From the NCBI GenBank assembly GCA_019217005.1, contig JAHBNG010000059.1, positions 1 to 64,000 of the forward strand: a stretch of DNA of 64,000 bases, written 5' to 3'. Origin of the DNA: Chloroflexi bacterium TSY. Its GTDB lineage: Bacteria; Chloroflexota; Anaerolineae; Caldilineales; Caldilineaceae. Made by a program: the position numbers and the translations under genes. Every line of letters starts with the position of its first letter. Position 1 is the first letter of the stretch. Under the pieces are notes generated by a model, which saw nothing but the letters and a program-made list of their open reading frames with translations, was not told the DNA's origin and made no database searches. Of this stretch, positions 57,141-64,000 are shown in pieces.

Positions 57141-57938
57141 TCAATCGTCCAAAGTGGAAGAATCAAATAAAGCAGGTCGATAGTGGCGCAATAACTCGAC
57201 ATAAGCATGAACAACGGAGGGTTGCATATCAAGAAGCCGAGGAATGCGGTCAATGGTAATGTTGGATTTGATGAGCTCTTTGACGCGCTCATAATCGCGT
57301 AAATAGTGTCCAACGCTACTTTGAGCATGGCTAGAAATGCGAGCAATCTCGACCTCATCAAGACCTTGTTCATAGAGAGCAATGATTTGTGCTTTATGGG
57401 TAGGTCTCATGCCTTGGTCAAAAAAATAGCCTTTAGTAGGCAGAGATTTGCCAGTCTTCTGTCGTGCCTCTTTGAGTAAGTTGGAGACGGAAGCCGGAGT
57501 CATACCAAGTAAAGAAGCGAGATCGGCAAGAGTCAAGAGCACAGGCCCCTGAGGATGTTGCTGACCATGCTCAATCAAACGGACGGTGCGTTGAATGAGT
57601 AGCTGGCGTCGTTTCTCTTTGGTGTCGGGCTGAGTAGTCATCCAGTCAAAATCCTCTGGGGTTAGAAGAGGCCAGGGAATGGTAACGGAAGTAAATTCAC
57701 AGGCTTGTTGGCCAGGTCGAGCTTTGTGATTATCCGCCTTGGTGCCTGTGAAAAGAATCCAGCCAGGACGCAAGTGTTCTTGAACTGGGTAGAACTCATC
57801 GACTAGCTGTTGGATATCTTGAGCAAGTAGGTTGAGCATCCGACGAGATTTGAGAAAGCCATAGTTGGTCTCCATCTCATGGATAAAGGCAGCTTGAAAG
57901 GTGCGTTTTTGGGTACCGACGTAAGGATTTCGAGTCAT
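57141..57938 (-). CDS. DUF1670 protein, downstream gene of the pair
   Basis: The protein has 265 residues. The N-terminal half opens MTRNPYVGTQKRTFQAAFIH, with LLAQDIQQLVDEFYPVQEHLRPGWI, matching the DUF1670 pattern as I know it; the family has no established function. The C-terminal half holds at least two helix-turn-helix segments (LADLASLLGMTPASVSNLLK and VEIARISSHAQSSVGHYLRD). No DDE, tyrosine or serine recombinase motif is visible. Its ATG overlaps the stop of the partner gene by four bases, so synthesis is coupled. A palindromic end copy lies 5 bp past the stop. Confidence 0.8.
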   Translation of the reverse strand: MTRNPYVGTQKRTFQAAFIHEMETNYGFLKSRRMLNLLAQDIQQLVDEFYPVQEHLRPGWILFTGTKADNHKARPGQQACEFTSVTIPWPLLTPEDFDWMTTQPDTKEKRRQLLIQRTVRLIEHGQQHPQGPVLLTLADLASLLGMTPASVSNLLKEARQKTGKSLPTKGYFFDQGMRPTHKAQIIALYEQGLDEVEIARISSHAQSSVGHYLRDYERVKELIKSNITIDRIPRLLDMQPSVVHAYVELLRHYRPALFDSSTLDD

Positions 57939-58741
57939 ATCGGCCTCTTTTTTTGGGTTGTTTCTCTAGCAGCAACGCCCTGAAGACGCTCAAGTTGTTC
58001 ATCTAAGCGTTCTTGGCAGACTAGGTCATCACACTCATGATAAATGGTTAAATATTCCTGGACGAGAGGCAGACCAGACTGGGTAAGATGGGCGATCTGG
58101 GTTTGACTCAGACCCTCTCGCTCAAGGGCAACGATGCGAACAAAGGTTTGAACATACCGCCTGATACTTTTTACATTATGATGCGTCGAGCGCACCAGTT
58201 GGTCATAGGTCTCACCCCGAAGCCAACGGCTAACGATCTGGCCCTTGTGGGTTTGACCACGACCGATGCTTAAGACATTTCCTCGCAGAGGAAGCCAAAC
58301 TCCAGCCGCTTGAAGGGCTTCACAGTCTCGCTTGATTGTGCGTACGCTTACTTCCAGCGCTTGGGCCAGGTCTTCTTGAGTCGCTAACCCTCCTTGTGCC
58401 ACGGCTTCATCCAATAGCCTTTGGATTCGCACTCGCCGTAGACCCTGGCGACCCTGGCTTAGTAGGATTTCCGTATCGCTTTCTCCTGCATCCAGCGTCC
58501 AACTGATTTGTTTCGTCGCTGTTTCGCTCAAACTTTGACCATGAGACGCTTCTCGGCTGGCCAACAACACTTGCCGTTTCCCGGCTTCTTGTTTGGGCTC
58601 ACTGCTTAAGCACTCTTCCGCCTCTTCCAGGACTGCTTGGGCAACCCGTGGTGCTAGGTCAAATTCGCTTTGCAGTGTATAGAGCAATTGCGCTCGTCTT
58701 GTTTTCGCGGCTGCCCTTTGCTCTTGTCCGTTTTTTATCAC
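57935..58741 (-). CDS. DUF1670-associated HTH protein, upstream gene of the pair
   Basis: The protein has 268 residues rich in helix-turn-helix modules: TQEDLAQALEVSVRTIKRDC at about 122-141, a second at YDQLVRSTHHNVKSIRRYVQ and a third at SQTQIAHLTQSGLPLVQEYL. It ends with a helical tail. The arrangement suits binding to the repeated palindromes that start 50 bp upstream of its start. The GTG at 58741 is used because AGGAG lies seven bases before it. It is the first gene of the pair; both genes together fill the core of the repeat-bounded unit. Confidence 0.78.
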   Translation of the reverse strand: MIKNGQEQRAAAKTRRAQLLYTLQSEFDLAPRVAQAVLEEAEECLSSEPKQEAGKRQVLLASREASHGQSLSETATKQISWTLDAGESDTEILLSQGRQGLRRVRIQRLLDEAVAQGGLATQEDLAQALEVSVRTIKRDCEALQAAGVWLPLRGNVLSIGRGQTHKGQIVSRWLRGETYDQLVRSTHHNVKSIRRYVQTFVRIVALEREGLSQTQIAHLTQSGLPLVQEYLTIYHECDDLVCQERLDEQLERLQGVAARETTQKKRPI

Positions 58742-58791
58742 TTGTCATCTCCTTTTAGACTGGTTCAGTACTCTCTTTAGTCTATAACAGG

Positions 58792-59171
58792 GTGACAAAT
58801 GTCACTATACGTAATAGTGACATTTGTCACCTTGGTCCCTGATTTTGGGTGTTCAAACCCTATACAAGCGAGTCCTTAGAACACCTCTGAGGGTCTGTTA
58901 GCGTCAAAAAGGTTACAACATGACAAATTTGAGGTGCGAACCCTCTACAAACCCTTGAAATTGTCAATTAGGGTGACAAATGTCACTATTACGTATGGTG
59001 ACATTTGTCACCTTGGTCCCTGATTTTGGGTGTTCAAACCCTATACAAGCGAGTCCTTAGAACACCTCTGAGGGTCTGTTAGCGTCAAAAAGGTTACAAC
59101 ATGACAAATTTGAGGTGCGAACCCTCTACAAACCCTTGAAATTGTCAATTAGGGTGACAAATGTCACTATT
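58792..59171. repeat. Tandem 181-bp repeats with five GTGACA-palindromes
   Basis: Two near-identical 181-bp direct repeats (58792-58972 and 58973-59153) plus a partial third. The dyad GTGACA-NN-TGTCAC occurs at 58792, 58817, 58973, 58998 and 59154, in alternating orientation; a sixth copy is at 57122 on the far side of the genes. Members of each pair are 25 bp apart. The 142-bp stretches between pairs are non-coding and almost identical. Confidence 0.9.
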
Positions 59172-59222
59172 CCGGTTTTCGATTTTTCACAAGTATACTC
59201 TACCAAGAAAGGGGTGCAATCG

Positions 59223-59537
59223 ATGGACAACTTATTAGTTCAGTGGGTAAAGGCGACGCACGGCATAAACCTTGAAACACTTTCCTTGCGAGAATTAGAG
59301 GAACTGTTTGATGAGGCTGGCGTATTTGGAGAAGCGCAGCAGGATCTGGATAATGCCGTCGAACAGGAAATACAACGGCGGAGAGGACAAAGAAACGTAC
59401 ATCTTTCTACATATTTCTATACGCCAAACACTCAATCCAGCGATACGCTGTTTGACTCGACACAAGAAACTGAACCATCCACCAAGCCACAGCGATCCAG
59501 ATTCAAGACTCTTAAGAAATCCGTGGTGCCAAATTAA
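59223..59537 (+). CDS. Small hypothetical protein
   Basis: The protein has 104 residues: a helical, acidic N-terminal half (MDNLLVQWVKATHGINLETL, then LRELEELFDEAGVFG) and a Ser/Thr/Lys-rich C-terminal tail. No family is recognised. AAAGGGG lies nine bases before the ATG at 59223; the longer open frame above it runs into the repeat array and is not used. It begins 51 bp outside the DUF1670 unit and may be a host gene whose promoter region was invaded. Confidence 0.6.
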   Translation: MDNLLVQWVKATHGINLETLSLRELEELFDEAGVFGEAQQDLDNAVEQEIQRRRGQRNVHLSTYFYTPNTQSSDTLFDSTQETEPSTKPQRSRFKTLKKSVVPN

Positions 59538-59790
59538 TGCCTGACTGACGCGTCAAGAGTGATCGGAAGGATGGCAGATACAGCAGAGATGATAAGGATT
59601 CAGAATACCGAACACGGATGAACACAGATTTCACGGATTTATTCTGAGATGATCCGTGTTGGCGAAACGCCCACTTCGTGAACATCCTAAGAATCCGTGT
59701 CCTAGTTTCAATCCTTATAATGTCTAGTCATTCGAATCATGGAATGAAGCAGTTGGTATCTGACACCATTGTACCGCACTAGCTTATAAC
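59538..59790. repeat. Gene-free stretch with ATCCGTG-type repeat fragments
   Basis: Contains GAACACGGATGAACACAG, GATCCGTGTTGG and GAATCCGTGTCCTAG. Similar fragments occur at 61360-61425 (GGACACGGATT ... AATCCGTGTCCTA). They belong to a dispersed repeat type. No gene is seen. Confidence 0.45.
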
Positions 59791-59865
59791 TTTAAAATAA
59801 ATTCGACTGTTCTTCTCGACTGAAATCGGTCGAATTTATTTTAATATTATGGCAGTGCTCAGTAT
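59791..59865. repeat. Dispersed repeat, copy 2
   Basis: The inverted match of 13416-13487. Here it overlaps the last codons of the oxidoreductase gene (stop at 59859) and holds CGACTG...TCGGTCG internal pairing with AATAAATT / AATTTATT, so it could act as a terminator. Confidence 0.55.
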
Positions 59866-61325
59866 AACTCTTTCGCCTGTACTGGAATCAGTGGTGGGCG
59901 AATCGATGAGGTGCCAACTGCCTCTCTGGGTTTACCCGTTTCCCGCATGATAATTTGAGCCGTTGTCTGTTCGCAATAGCGACTTTGACAAGCACCCATG
60001 CCACAGCGAGTTCGCAGCTTCATGCCTCGCAAATCAGATGCCCCTTGCGCAACTGCACGTTTCACATGACCAACTGTTACCATCTCACAGCGACAGACAA
60101 CTGTCTCATCATCCATGAGATCAAATTGCCCAGGCTGGATGCGCATTCGTTCACACATCATGTCGAGGAAACGGTGCTCACTCGCGATTGCCCTGGCTAA
60201 TGATGAGCAGCGCCGTTCCGTTTCGTCTGCACTCAGTGCGCCGAGTTTTTCCAAAATGTGCCAAGCTGCAATTTGCCCCTGCATCTTGGACAAATCTTTG
60301 CCCCCAACCCCTGTCACATCGCCAGCCACAAAAAGATTCGGAACGCTTGATTCCATACTTGGCTTGTAAGCAGGATAATACGCATCGAGGCGTTCATCAT
60401 AGCGGTGCTCGCATTTTAGCATACGAGTCAGAGCAATGTTGGGCAAAAATCCATGCGCAGCACAAATCGTATCCAGCTCAATTGTTTTGGATTTTGAATG
60501 GTGTGGACGGCCATCGGCATCCACTGGTCCATAGCGTGCGGTCTCGACCTGTCCATCTCCTTGCGCCTGAAAGATCGTCTGCCCGAAGTGAACGGGGACA
60601 CCTGCGCGTTGGAGCGTTCGAGCATAATCCCAGGCTTCACGAAGACGCCCCCATTGTCCCCAAAAAGCCAGTGGTGAACGCTTGGTGCCATCAAATAGCC
60701 CTGCCGCATCCAGCACTGCAACAACGTCAGCCCCAGCTTTGACCAGTCCAGCCGCTGCAGCCAAAAGCAATGGTCCGCTGCCTCCAACCAGGATTCTCTT
60801 GCCGGGCAATATCCCGTGTCCTTTCAAAAGCATCTGGGCACCACCAAGTGTCATAACGCCAGGCAAATGCCAGCCTGGAAAAGGCAAGGGGCGATCATAG
60901 GCACCAGGGGCAGCCAAAAGCATTTTTGTGCTAACGGATGATGGTACAGACAGAGCTCCAGAATCGTTTTCTCCCATCTTCGCTCTGGAAGATGAAATAC
61001 GAGACTTTTCTGGACGAGAATGATGCCCAGCCAAATGAAGAACAAATACATCATTCTCAATGAAAGCGGCCCATACTGACGTCTCAAATAGATTCTTCAC
61101 CCGGGGGTGTTGTGACTGTGCAAGGAGCGCTTCAAATTCATGCTGACGGCGCTCCCCCATAATCGGATGTGGTGCAAAGCTGGGAGGAGGCTGCCGGTAG
61201 TAGTGGCCGCCAAGTTGGTGATAAGAGTCGATGACGACCGCTGAAACGCCCGTTCCAGCCATCTCAGCGGCCGCAGCCATTCCCGCCGGACCACCTCCAA
61301 CAATGGCAACATCAAATTCTGTCAC
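59859..61325 (-). CDS. FAD/NAD-linked oxidoreductase with BFD-like [2Fe-2S] domain (HcnB/OoxA-like)
   Basis: The protein has 488 residues. N-terminal FAD fold with TEFDVAIVGGGPAGMAAAAE; second dinucleotide motif GKRILVGGSGPLLLAAAAG at about 170-190; VPNLFVAGDVTGVGGKDLSK late. The C-terminal part carries VCRCEMVTVGHVKRAV and MKLRTRCGMGACQSRYC, a BFD-like Fe-S binding module. This is the alpha subunit type of hydrogen-cyanide synthase, opine oxidase and D-hydroxyproline dehydrogenase complexes. It is the third gene of the cluster. Confidence 0.88.
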   Translation of the reverse strand: MTEFDVAIVGGGPAGMAAAAEMAGTGVSAVVIDSYHQLGGHYYRQPPPSFAPHPIMGERRQHEFEALLAQSQHPRVKNLFETSVWAAFIENDVFVLHLAGHHSRPEKSRISSSRAKMGENDSGALSVPSSVSTKMLLAAPGAYDRPLPFPGWHLPGVMTLGGAQMLLKGHGILPGKRILVGGSGPLLLAAAAGLVKAGADVVAVLDAAGLFDGTKRSPLAFWGQWGRLREAWDYARTLQRAGVPVHFGQTIFQAQGDGQVETARYGPVDADGRPHHSKSKTIELDTICAAHGFLPNIALTRMLKCEHRYDERLDAYYPAYKPSMESSVPNLFVAGDVTGVGGKDLSKMQGQIAAWHILEKLGALSADETERRCSSLARAIASEHRFLDMMCERMRIQPGQFDLMDDETVVCRCEMVTVGHVKRAVAQGASDLRGMKLRTRCGMGACQSRYCEQTTAQIIMRETGKPREAVGTSSIRPPLIPVQAKELY

Positions 61326-61446
61326 TTATTTTCCTCTGATAAAGTGAATCCAAAAAGTACTTGGACACGGATTGATTGGAGCTTCAAGATTTTATCCGTG
61401 CGTATCTGTAAAAATCCGTGTCCTATTTCTAAAGACTTTCTAAACT

Positions 61447-61734
61447 TTACTTATGCGTTTCGATTGTCATCCCTGGTTCCACCGTTGTCATACAGGCTCG
61501 GATGTCTCGCACTTGATTGACCGTCACCAGACATTGATGGCAGACGCCCATTGCGCAGTAAAGCGTTCTGGGAAGATTATAGTGACTGGGCTGGGTAAAG
61601 GTTCGTCGACCAAGGGTCATGAGTAGAGCCGCCACTGTCTCGCCAGCGTAGGCCGAGACGGCTTCCCCATCGATGATGATCTCAAATGATTCACCGCGAG
61701 AATGGAGGCGCGATGATTGAAAGGAATCGTTCAT
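61447..61734 (-). CDS. Small [2Fe-2S] ferredoxin-like subunit (HcnA-like)
   Basis: The protein has 95 residues. Cysteines in YCAMGVCHQCLV and ACMT are the plant-type ferredoxin set. The opening FEIIIDGEAVSAYAGETVAA is typical of HcnA / SoxA N-terminal domains. It passes electrons between the two flavin subunits. The ATG lies 3 bases past the HcnC-like stop. A 121-bp gap with repeat fragments separates it from the HcnB-like gene. Confidence 0.9.
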   Translation of the reverse strand: MNDSFQSSRLHSRGESFEIIIDGEAVSAYAGETVAALLMTLGRRTFTQPSHYNLPRTLYCAMGVCHQCLVTVNQVRDIRACMTTVEPGMTIETHK

Positions 61735-61737
61735 TGC

Positions 61738-62901
61738 TCACCCAAATCGTTCAATCGAAAAGGGATTTGGATCCAATAAGGGTTCATGGCCTGTGATGAT
61801 ACTGGCAATTGTATGACCTGTCGCGGGTGCATAGGCAATTCCATCCCCTTCGTGCCCAGAAGCCACCACAAAGCCCGGCACTTCTGGATGGCGACACATG
61901 ATTGGGACGCCATCAACAGTGGACGGACGCAAACCGGCATAGAAACGCAAGATGTGCAGCTCCGCGACGACGGGCATCAGCCGGACCGTTTGCTCAACCA
62001 GTCTCTGCATGCCAGCCAGCGAACTCTCTGTGTCATAACCAGCGAATTGACGCGTACTGCCGACAACCAGATTGCCTCGGGGAGCTTGCGCCATCGAAAC
62101 ACCCGCTGTCATGGCATATTCATCACTTTGGGGCATGGCTTTACTCATGAGGTAGCTCGCAGAGATGATCACACCGTGCATCATTGGTGGACCGGGTGCC
62201 GTCACGAATAGCTCGCCTTTACGCGGCTCAATCGGGATCTCGATACCAGCCAGCTTGGCCAACATGGGGGACCAGACGCCACATGCACAAACGACTGTTT
62301 CTGTTGCAATTCGTCCCTGGCTCGTGATGACGCCTTGGATTTGATTACCCTGTCGGTCAATTCCAACGACCTCTGTCTCGGTCAGAATTGTTGCACCCAG
62401 ACGTTCGGCTTCTTCGGCAAAGGTAAAGGCGACCAGATATGGAACAACGGTGGAATCGAGGGCGCAGAAAGCGCCACCGCAGACGTGCGGTGCCAATGTT
62501 GGAATGCGGTCGCGCAAGGCATTCCCATCCAGAATCTCAACAGGCAGACCGCCCCGCTGTCCTTGTTCGCTCTTCTCCACGACCAATGCCATCTCTTCAT
62601 CGGTCTCGGCCACAAGCAAACTACCTTCATTGATAAATTCGAATCGATTGTCCCACTCTTCTGCTAGTTGATGGTACAGATTAAGACTTGCACGCGCCAA
62701 ATCCTGCTTGGGACCTGGCGGCTTGGTCTGCGTAGCCGCAACATTGGCGGCGCCACTGGTCGTGCCACCGGAAATATCGCCCCGTTCTAGGAGGCAGACA
62801 TTGACGCCTTGCTTGGCCAGAAAGTAGGCAATCGAAGTTCCTACCCCTCCACCACCAACGATAACGACGTCAGAAGTTTTCGGCAAAGTTGTATTGGGCA
62901 T
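61738..62901 (-). CDS. DAO-type FAD oxidoreductase (HcnC/OoxB-like)
   Basis: The protein has 387 residues. N-terminal FAD motif VVIVGGGGVGTSIAYFLAKQ, then SGAANVAATQTKPPG, and a C-terminal FYAGLRPSTVDGVPIMCRHP with GHEGDGIAYAPATG. The D-amino-acid-oxidase-like fold removes hydrogens from an amine or amino acid (glycine, opine, sarcosine or hydroxyproline in known relatives). It is the catalytic subunit of the cluster. AAGG lies nine bases before the ATG. An HNH gene ends 5 bp upstream. Confidence 0.9.
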   Translation of the reverse strand: MPNTTLPKTSDVVIVGGGGVGTSIAYFLAKQGVNVCLLERGDISGGTTSGAANVAATQTKPPGPKQDLARASLNLYHQLAEEWDNRFEFINEGSLLVAETDEEMALVVEKSEQGQRGGLPVEILDGNALRDRIPTLAPHVCGGAFCALDSTVVPYLVAFTFAEEAERLGATILTETEVVGIDRQGNQIQGVITSQGRIATETVVCACGVWSPMLAKLAGIEIPIEPRKGELFVTAPGPPMMHGVIISASYLMSKAMPQSDEYAMTAGVSMAQAPRGNLVVGSTRQFAGYDTESSLAGMQRLVEQTVRLMPVVAELHILRFYAGLRPSTVDGVPIMCRHPEVPGFVVASGHEGDGIAYAPATGHTIASIITGHEPLLDPNPFSIERFG

Positions 62902-62906
62902 CTTGG

Positions 62907-63335
62907 TTAACCTTCAGGTGGATGCCAACCCGCGCTTACCCAACGCCGACGTGCTCCCACAATTGTCGCGTTATTCATCCTGAGTGCAATGATGGTGGCG
63001 CGCCCGATTGCTGTTCGACTAATGAGTTCTGTACCATCGCTACTCCATTCGAAATGTTCCAACCATATTTGCCGCCTGGGATGAAATAGGGCAACTACTT
63101 CTCCACTTACTGGATCAAGAGCCTGCGTTGTATCACCTTTATATTCATTACAAGGTCGACAAATGTGACATAAATTATTAAATTCAGTTTGTCCGTGCTG
63201 AGATTGTGGAACAATATGGTCGTGGGCGGGAGGAATACCACTATTTTCTTCGCTAGTATGACAATAAGCACAAATGCCCTTATCAATGTGCCGGATGCGT
63301 TCGCGAAGCTCGACAGAAATATAGAATGATGTCAT
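62907..63335 (-). CDS. HNH endonuclease-domain protein
   Basis: The protein has 142 residues. It shows ICAYCHTSEE, HDHIVPQSQHGQTEFNNL and CHICRPCNEYKGD, the Cys4-type HNH motif with its catalytic His in HDHI. Such stand-alone proteins are common and of unknown target; some are tied to mobile or defence loci. It begins 3 bases after the small RHH-like gene and the pair is probably co-transcribed. Confidence 0.88.
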   Translation of the reverse strand: MTSFYISVELRERIRHIDKGICAYCHTSEENSGIPPAHDHIVPQSQHGQTEFNNLCHICRPCNEYKGDTTQALDPVSGEVVALFHPRRQIWLEHFEWSSDGTELISRTAIGRATIIALRMNNATIVGARRRWVSAGWHPPEG

Positions 63336-63338
63336 GAG

Positions 63339-63743
63339 TTATGAACGTGGAACTGTATGTCCACGCCATGTCAATAAAGCAGCTGCATGTGCTTTACGAA
63401 GCATGAATAATTCTGCCTCTTGCCTCAAACTTTGTAATTCTATTTGTTCGTCGGTAGAAAGCAAACCATCCTGATTCCGTGCCAGCAAATCATCATAACG
63501 TTCCATCTCATCATGTTGCTTATAGCTACGCGCAATTTGCCATAGTGCATTATCCTCCAATCGATCCATCATGGCTAATTCAGTTTGGTATTCTGCTGGT
63601 ACATCATCCCAAACCGGCGGACTGCCTACCTTTAGCGTATGAAGAATCACCTCTTCAACAGAACGTCGCATCGCCAACGCAGTATTTTCTAATCGTTGGT
63701 AGATTTGCTCTGGAATATCTAGGGTGATTGTTTGAACAGTCAT
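63339..63743 (-). CDS. Small RHH-like protein (possible antitoxin)
   Basis: The protein has 134 residues. The start MTVQTITLDIPEQIYQRLEN followed by RRSVEEVILHTL resembles a ribbon-helix-helix DNA-binding fold (beta strand then two helices). The rest is helical and charged. The family cannot be named; similar proteins accompany HNH genes, as here. Whether the two form a toxin-antitoxin pair is unproven. Confidence 0.6.
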   Translation of the reverse strand: MTVQTITLDIPEQIYQRLENTALAMRRSVEEVILHTLKVGSPPVWDDVPAEYQTELAMMDRLEDNALWQIARSYKQHDEMERYDDLLARNQDGLLSTDEQIELQSLRQEAELFMLRKAHAAALLTWRGHTVPRS

Positions 63744-63888
63744 GAGTTACCTTTTTGTTCTATCGTCCGATTTTCAAACAGAGTTTAATAAATGACTTTA
63801 GCCATCTTTTTTGCAATTGAGGCATTGCATTATAGTAACAAGGCTGATATTATACCAAAAATCGTATTAATAGGATTAGGGTGAAATA

Positions 63889-64000
63889 ATGACAACAGTT
63901 ACACTTGAAGTTCCGGACTATCTAGTCCCAATGATAGATGATCTTCAAGATCAATTACCCATCGTATTAGAAATGGGTATGAGTCGTTTTGCGCCGGTTT
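63889..64000 (+). CDS. N-terminal part of a small RHH-like protein, cut by the window
   Basis: The ATG at 63889 follows TTAGGGTGA. The 37 visible residues MTTVTLEVPDYLVPMIDDLQ then DQLPIVLEMGMSRF resemble small antitoxin-type proteins and the opening strand of the gene at 63339. It is divergent from that gene with 145 bp between. The end is outside the window. Confidence 0.5.
   Translation, partial: MTTVTLEVPDYLVPMIDDLQDQLPIVLEMGMSRFAPV

Larger units (their letters stand above)
57118..59171 (-). mobile_element. Candidate DUF1670 mobile unit with palindromic ends and satellite copies
   Basis: The unit carries two overlapping DUF1670 genes. The left end AATAGTGACATTTGTCAC (57118-57135) recurs inverted at 58792-58808, at the end of the two-gene core, and again at 58973 and 59154. 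After the core come two tandem units of 177-178 bp, each bounded by the same inverted ends. The spacers between units are 5 bp (ACGTA and TACGT). The outermost flanks extend the symmetry (GAAAACGGAA at left, TTCCGGTTTTC at right), so no direct duplication is visible outside. I read the structure as a transposon-like core with two non-autonomous satellites, or as an operator array; both are inference. Confidence 0.55.

Noticed and set aside
58792..59171. CRISPR array
   Set aside because: The repeats are 181 bp with near-identical interiors; there are no short unique spacers and no cas genes.
60188..60742. 184-residue plus-strand ORF opposite the HcnB-like gene
   Set aside because: Antisense shadow; no ribosome site and no recognisable domain.

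Overview
The window is a stretch of bacterial chromosome. Gene content points to a mesophilic Chloroflexota (Anaerolineae/Caldilineae-like) bacterium: a DUF1670 pair, an ELWxSDGT repeat secretory protein, non-pyrrolysine MttB, several family 5 solute-binding lipoproteins and an Mrp antiporter. That placement is an inference from protein families. No rRNA, tRNA or CRISPR array was seen.

Layout. 1-5.0 kb: a small stress-type membrane pair (DUF4342), a MaoC-like hydratase gene split by a MITE nested in a MITE, a decayed IS4-type element, and a decayed repeat protein. 5.3-10.4 kb: an MFS transporter facing an MBL hydrolase / SMP-30 lactonase / frameshifted sulfatase cluster. 10.7-14.3 kb: an OmpR-type two-component system with a MITE in its upstream region, then ssb. 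14.6-23.6 kb: two M24 peptidases, a LutA-like CCG protein, a GrpB-DUF402 fusion, an MttB-family methyltransferase, a threonine aldolase, and an IS1595 element. 23.6-27.5 kb: a second IS4-type copy inside a small repeat, a LOG-family protein and a PatB-type C-S lyase. 27.6-35.3 kb: an Mrp (mnh) cation/proton antiporter operon A-G, interrupted between B and C by an IS701-like element. 35.8-43.4 kb: an IS110 remnant, an 18-repeat ELWxSDGT protein, a polytopic membrane protein, an alkaline-phosphatase-superfamily enzyme and a PhnZ-like HD oxygenase. 44-57 kb: a dipeptide-type ABC transporter with a third IS4-type copy between its permeases, a hybrid kinase gene split by a MITE, a second solute-binding protein and an APH-type kinase. 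57.1-59.2 kb: two overlapping DUF1670 genes enclosed by a repeated palindromic end sequence, with two tandem short units sharing those ends. This is the best candidate for an undescribed system. 59.8-64 kb: an HcnABC/opine-oxidase-like three-gene cluster preceded by an HNH endonuclease and a small RHH-like gene.

Mobile DNA dominates the story. MITE A has two copies with 5-bp duplications. MITE B has three copies with 8-bp duplications. One IS4-type element has three copies with 5-bp duplications. IS1595, IS701-like and IS110 elements occur once each. For most of them, removing the element plus one target duplication rebuilds the host sequence exactly, including two reading frames (MaoC and the hybrid kinase). 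Nearly every transposase and several host genes also carry one-base frameshifts. Either the region is decaying or the assembly contains indel errors, and the sequence alone cannot separate the two.
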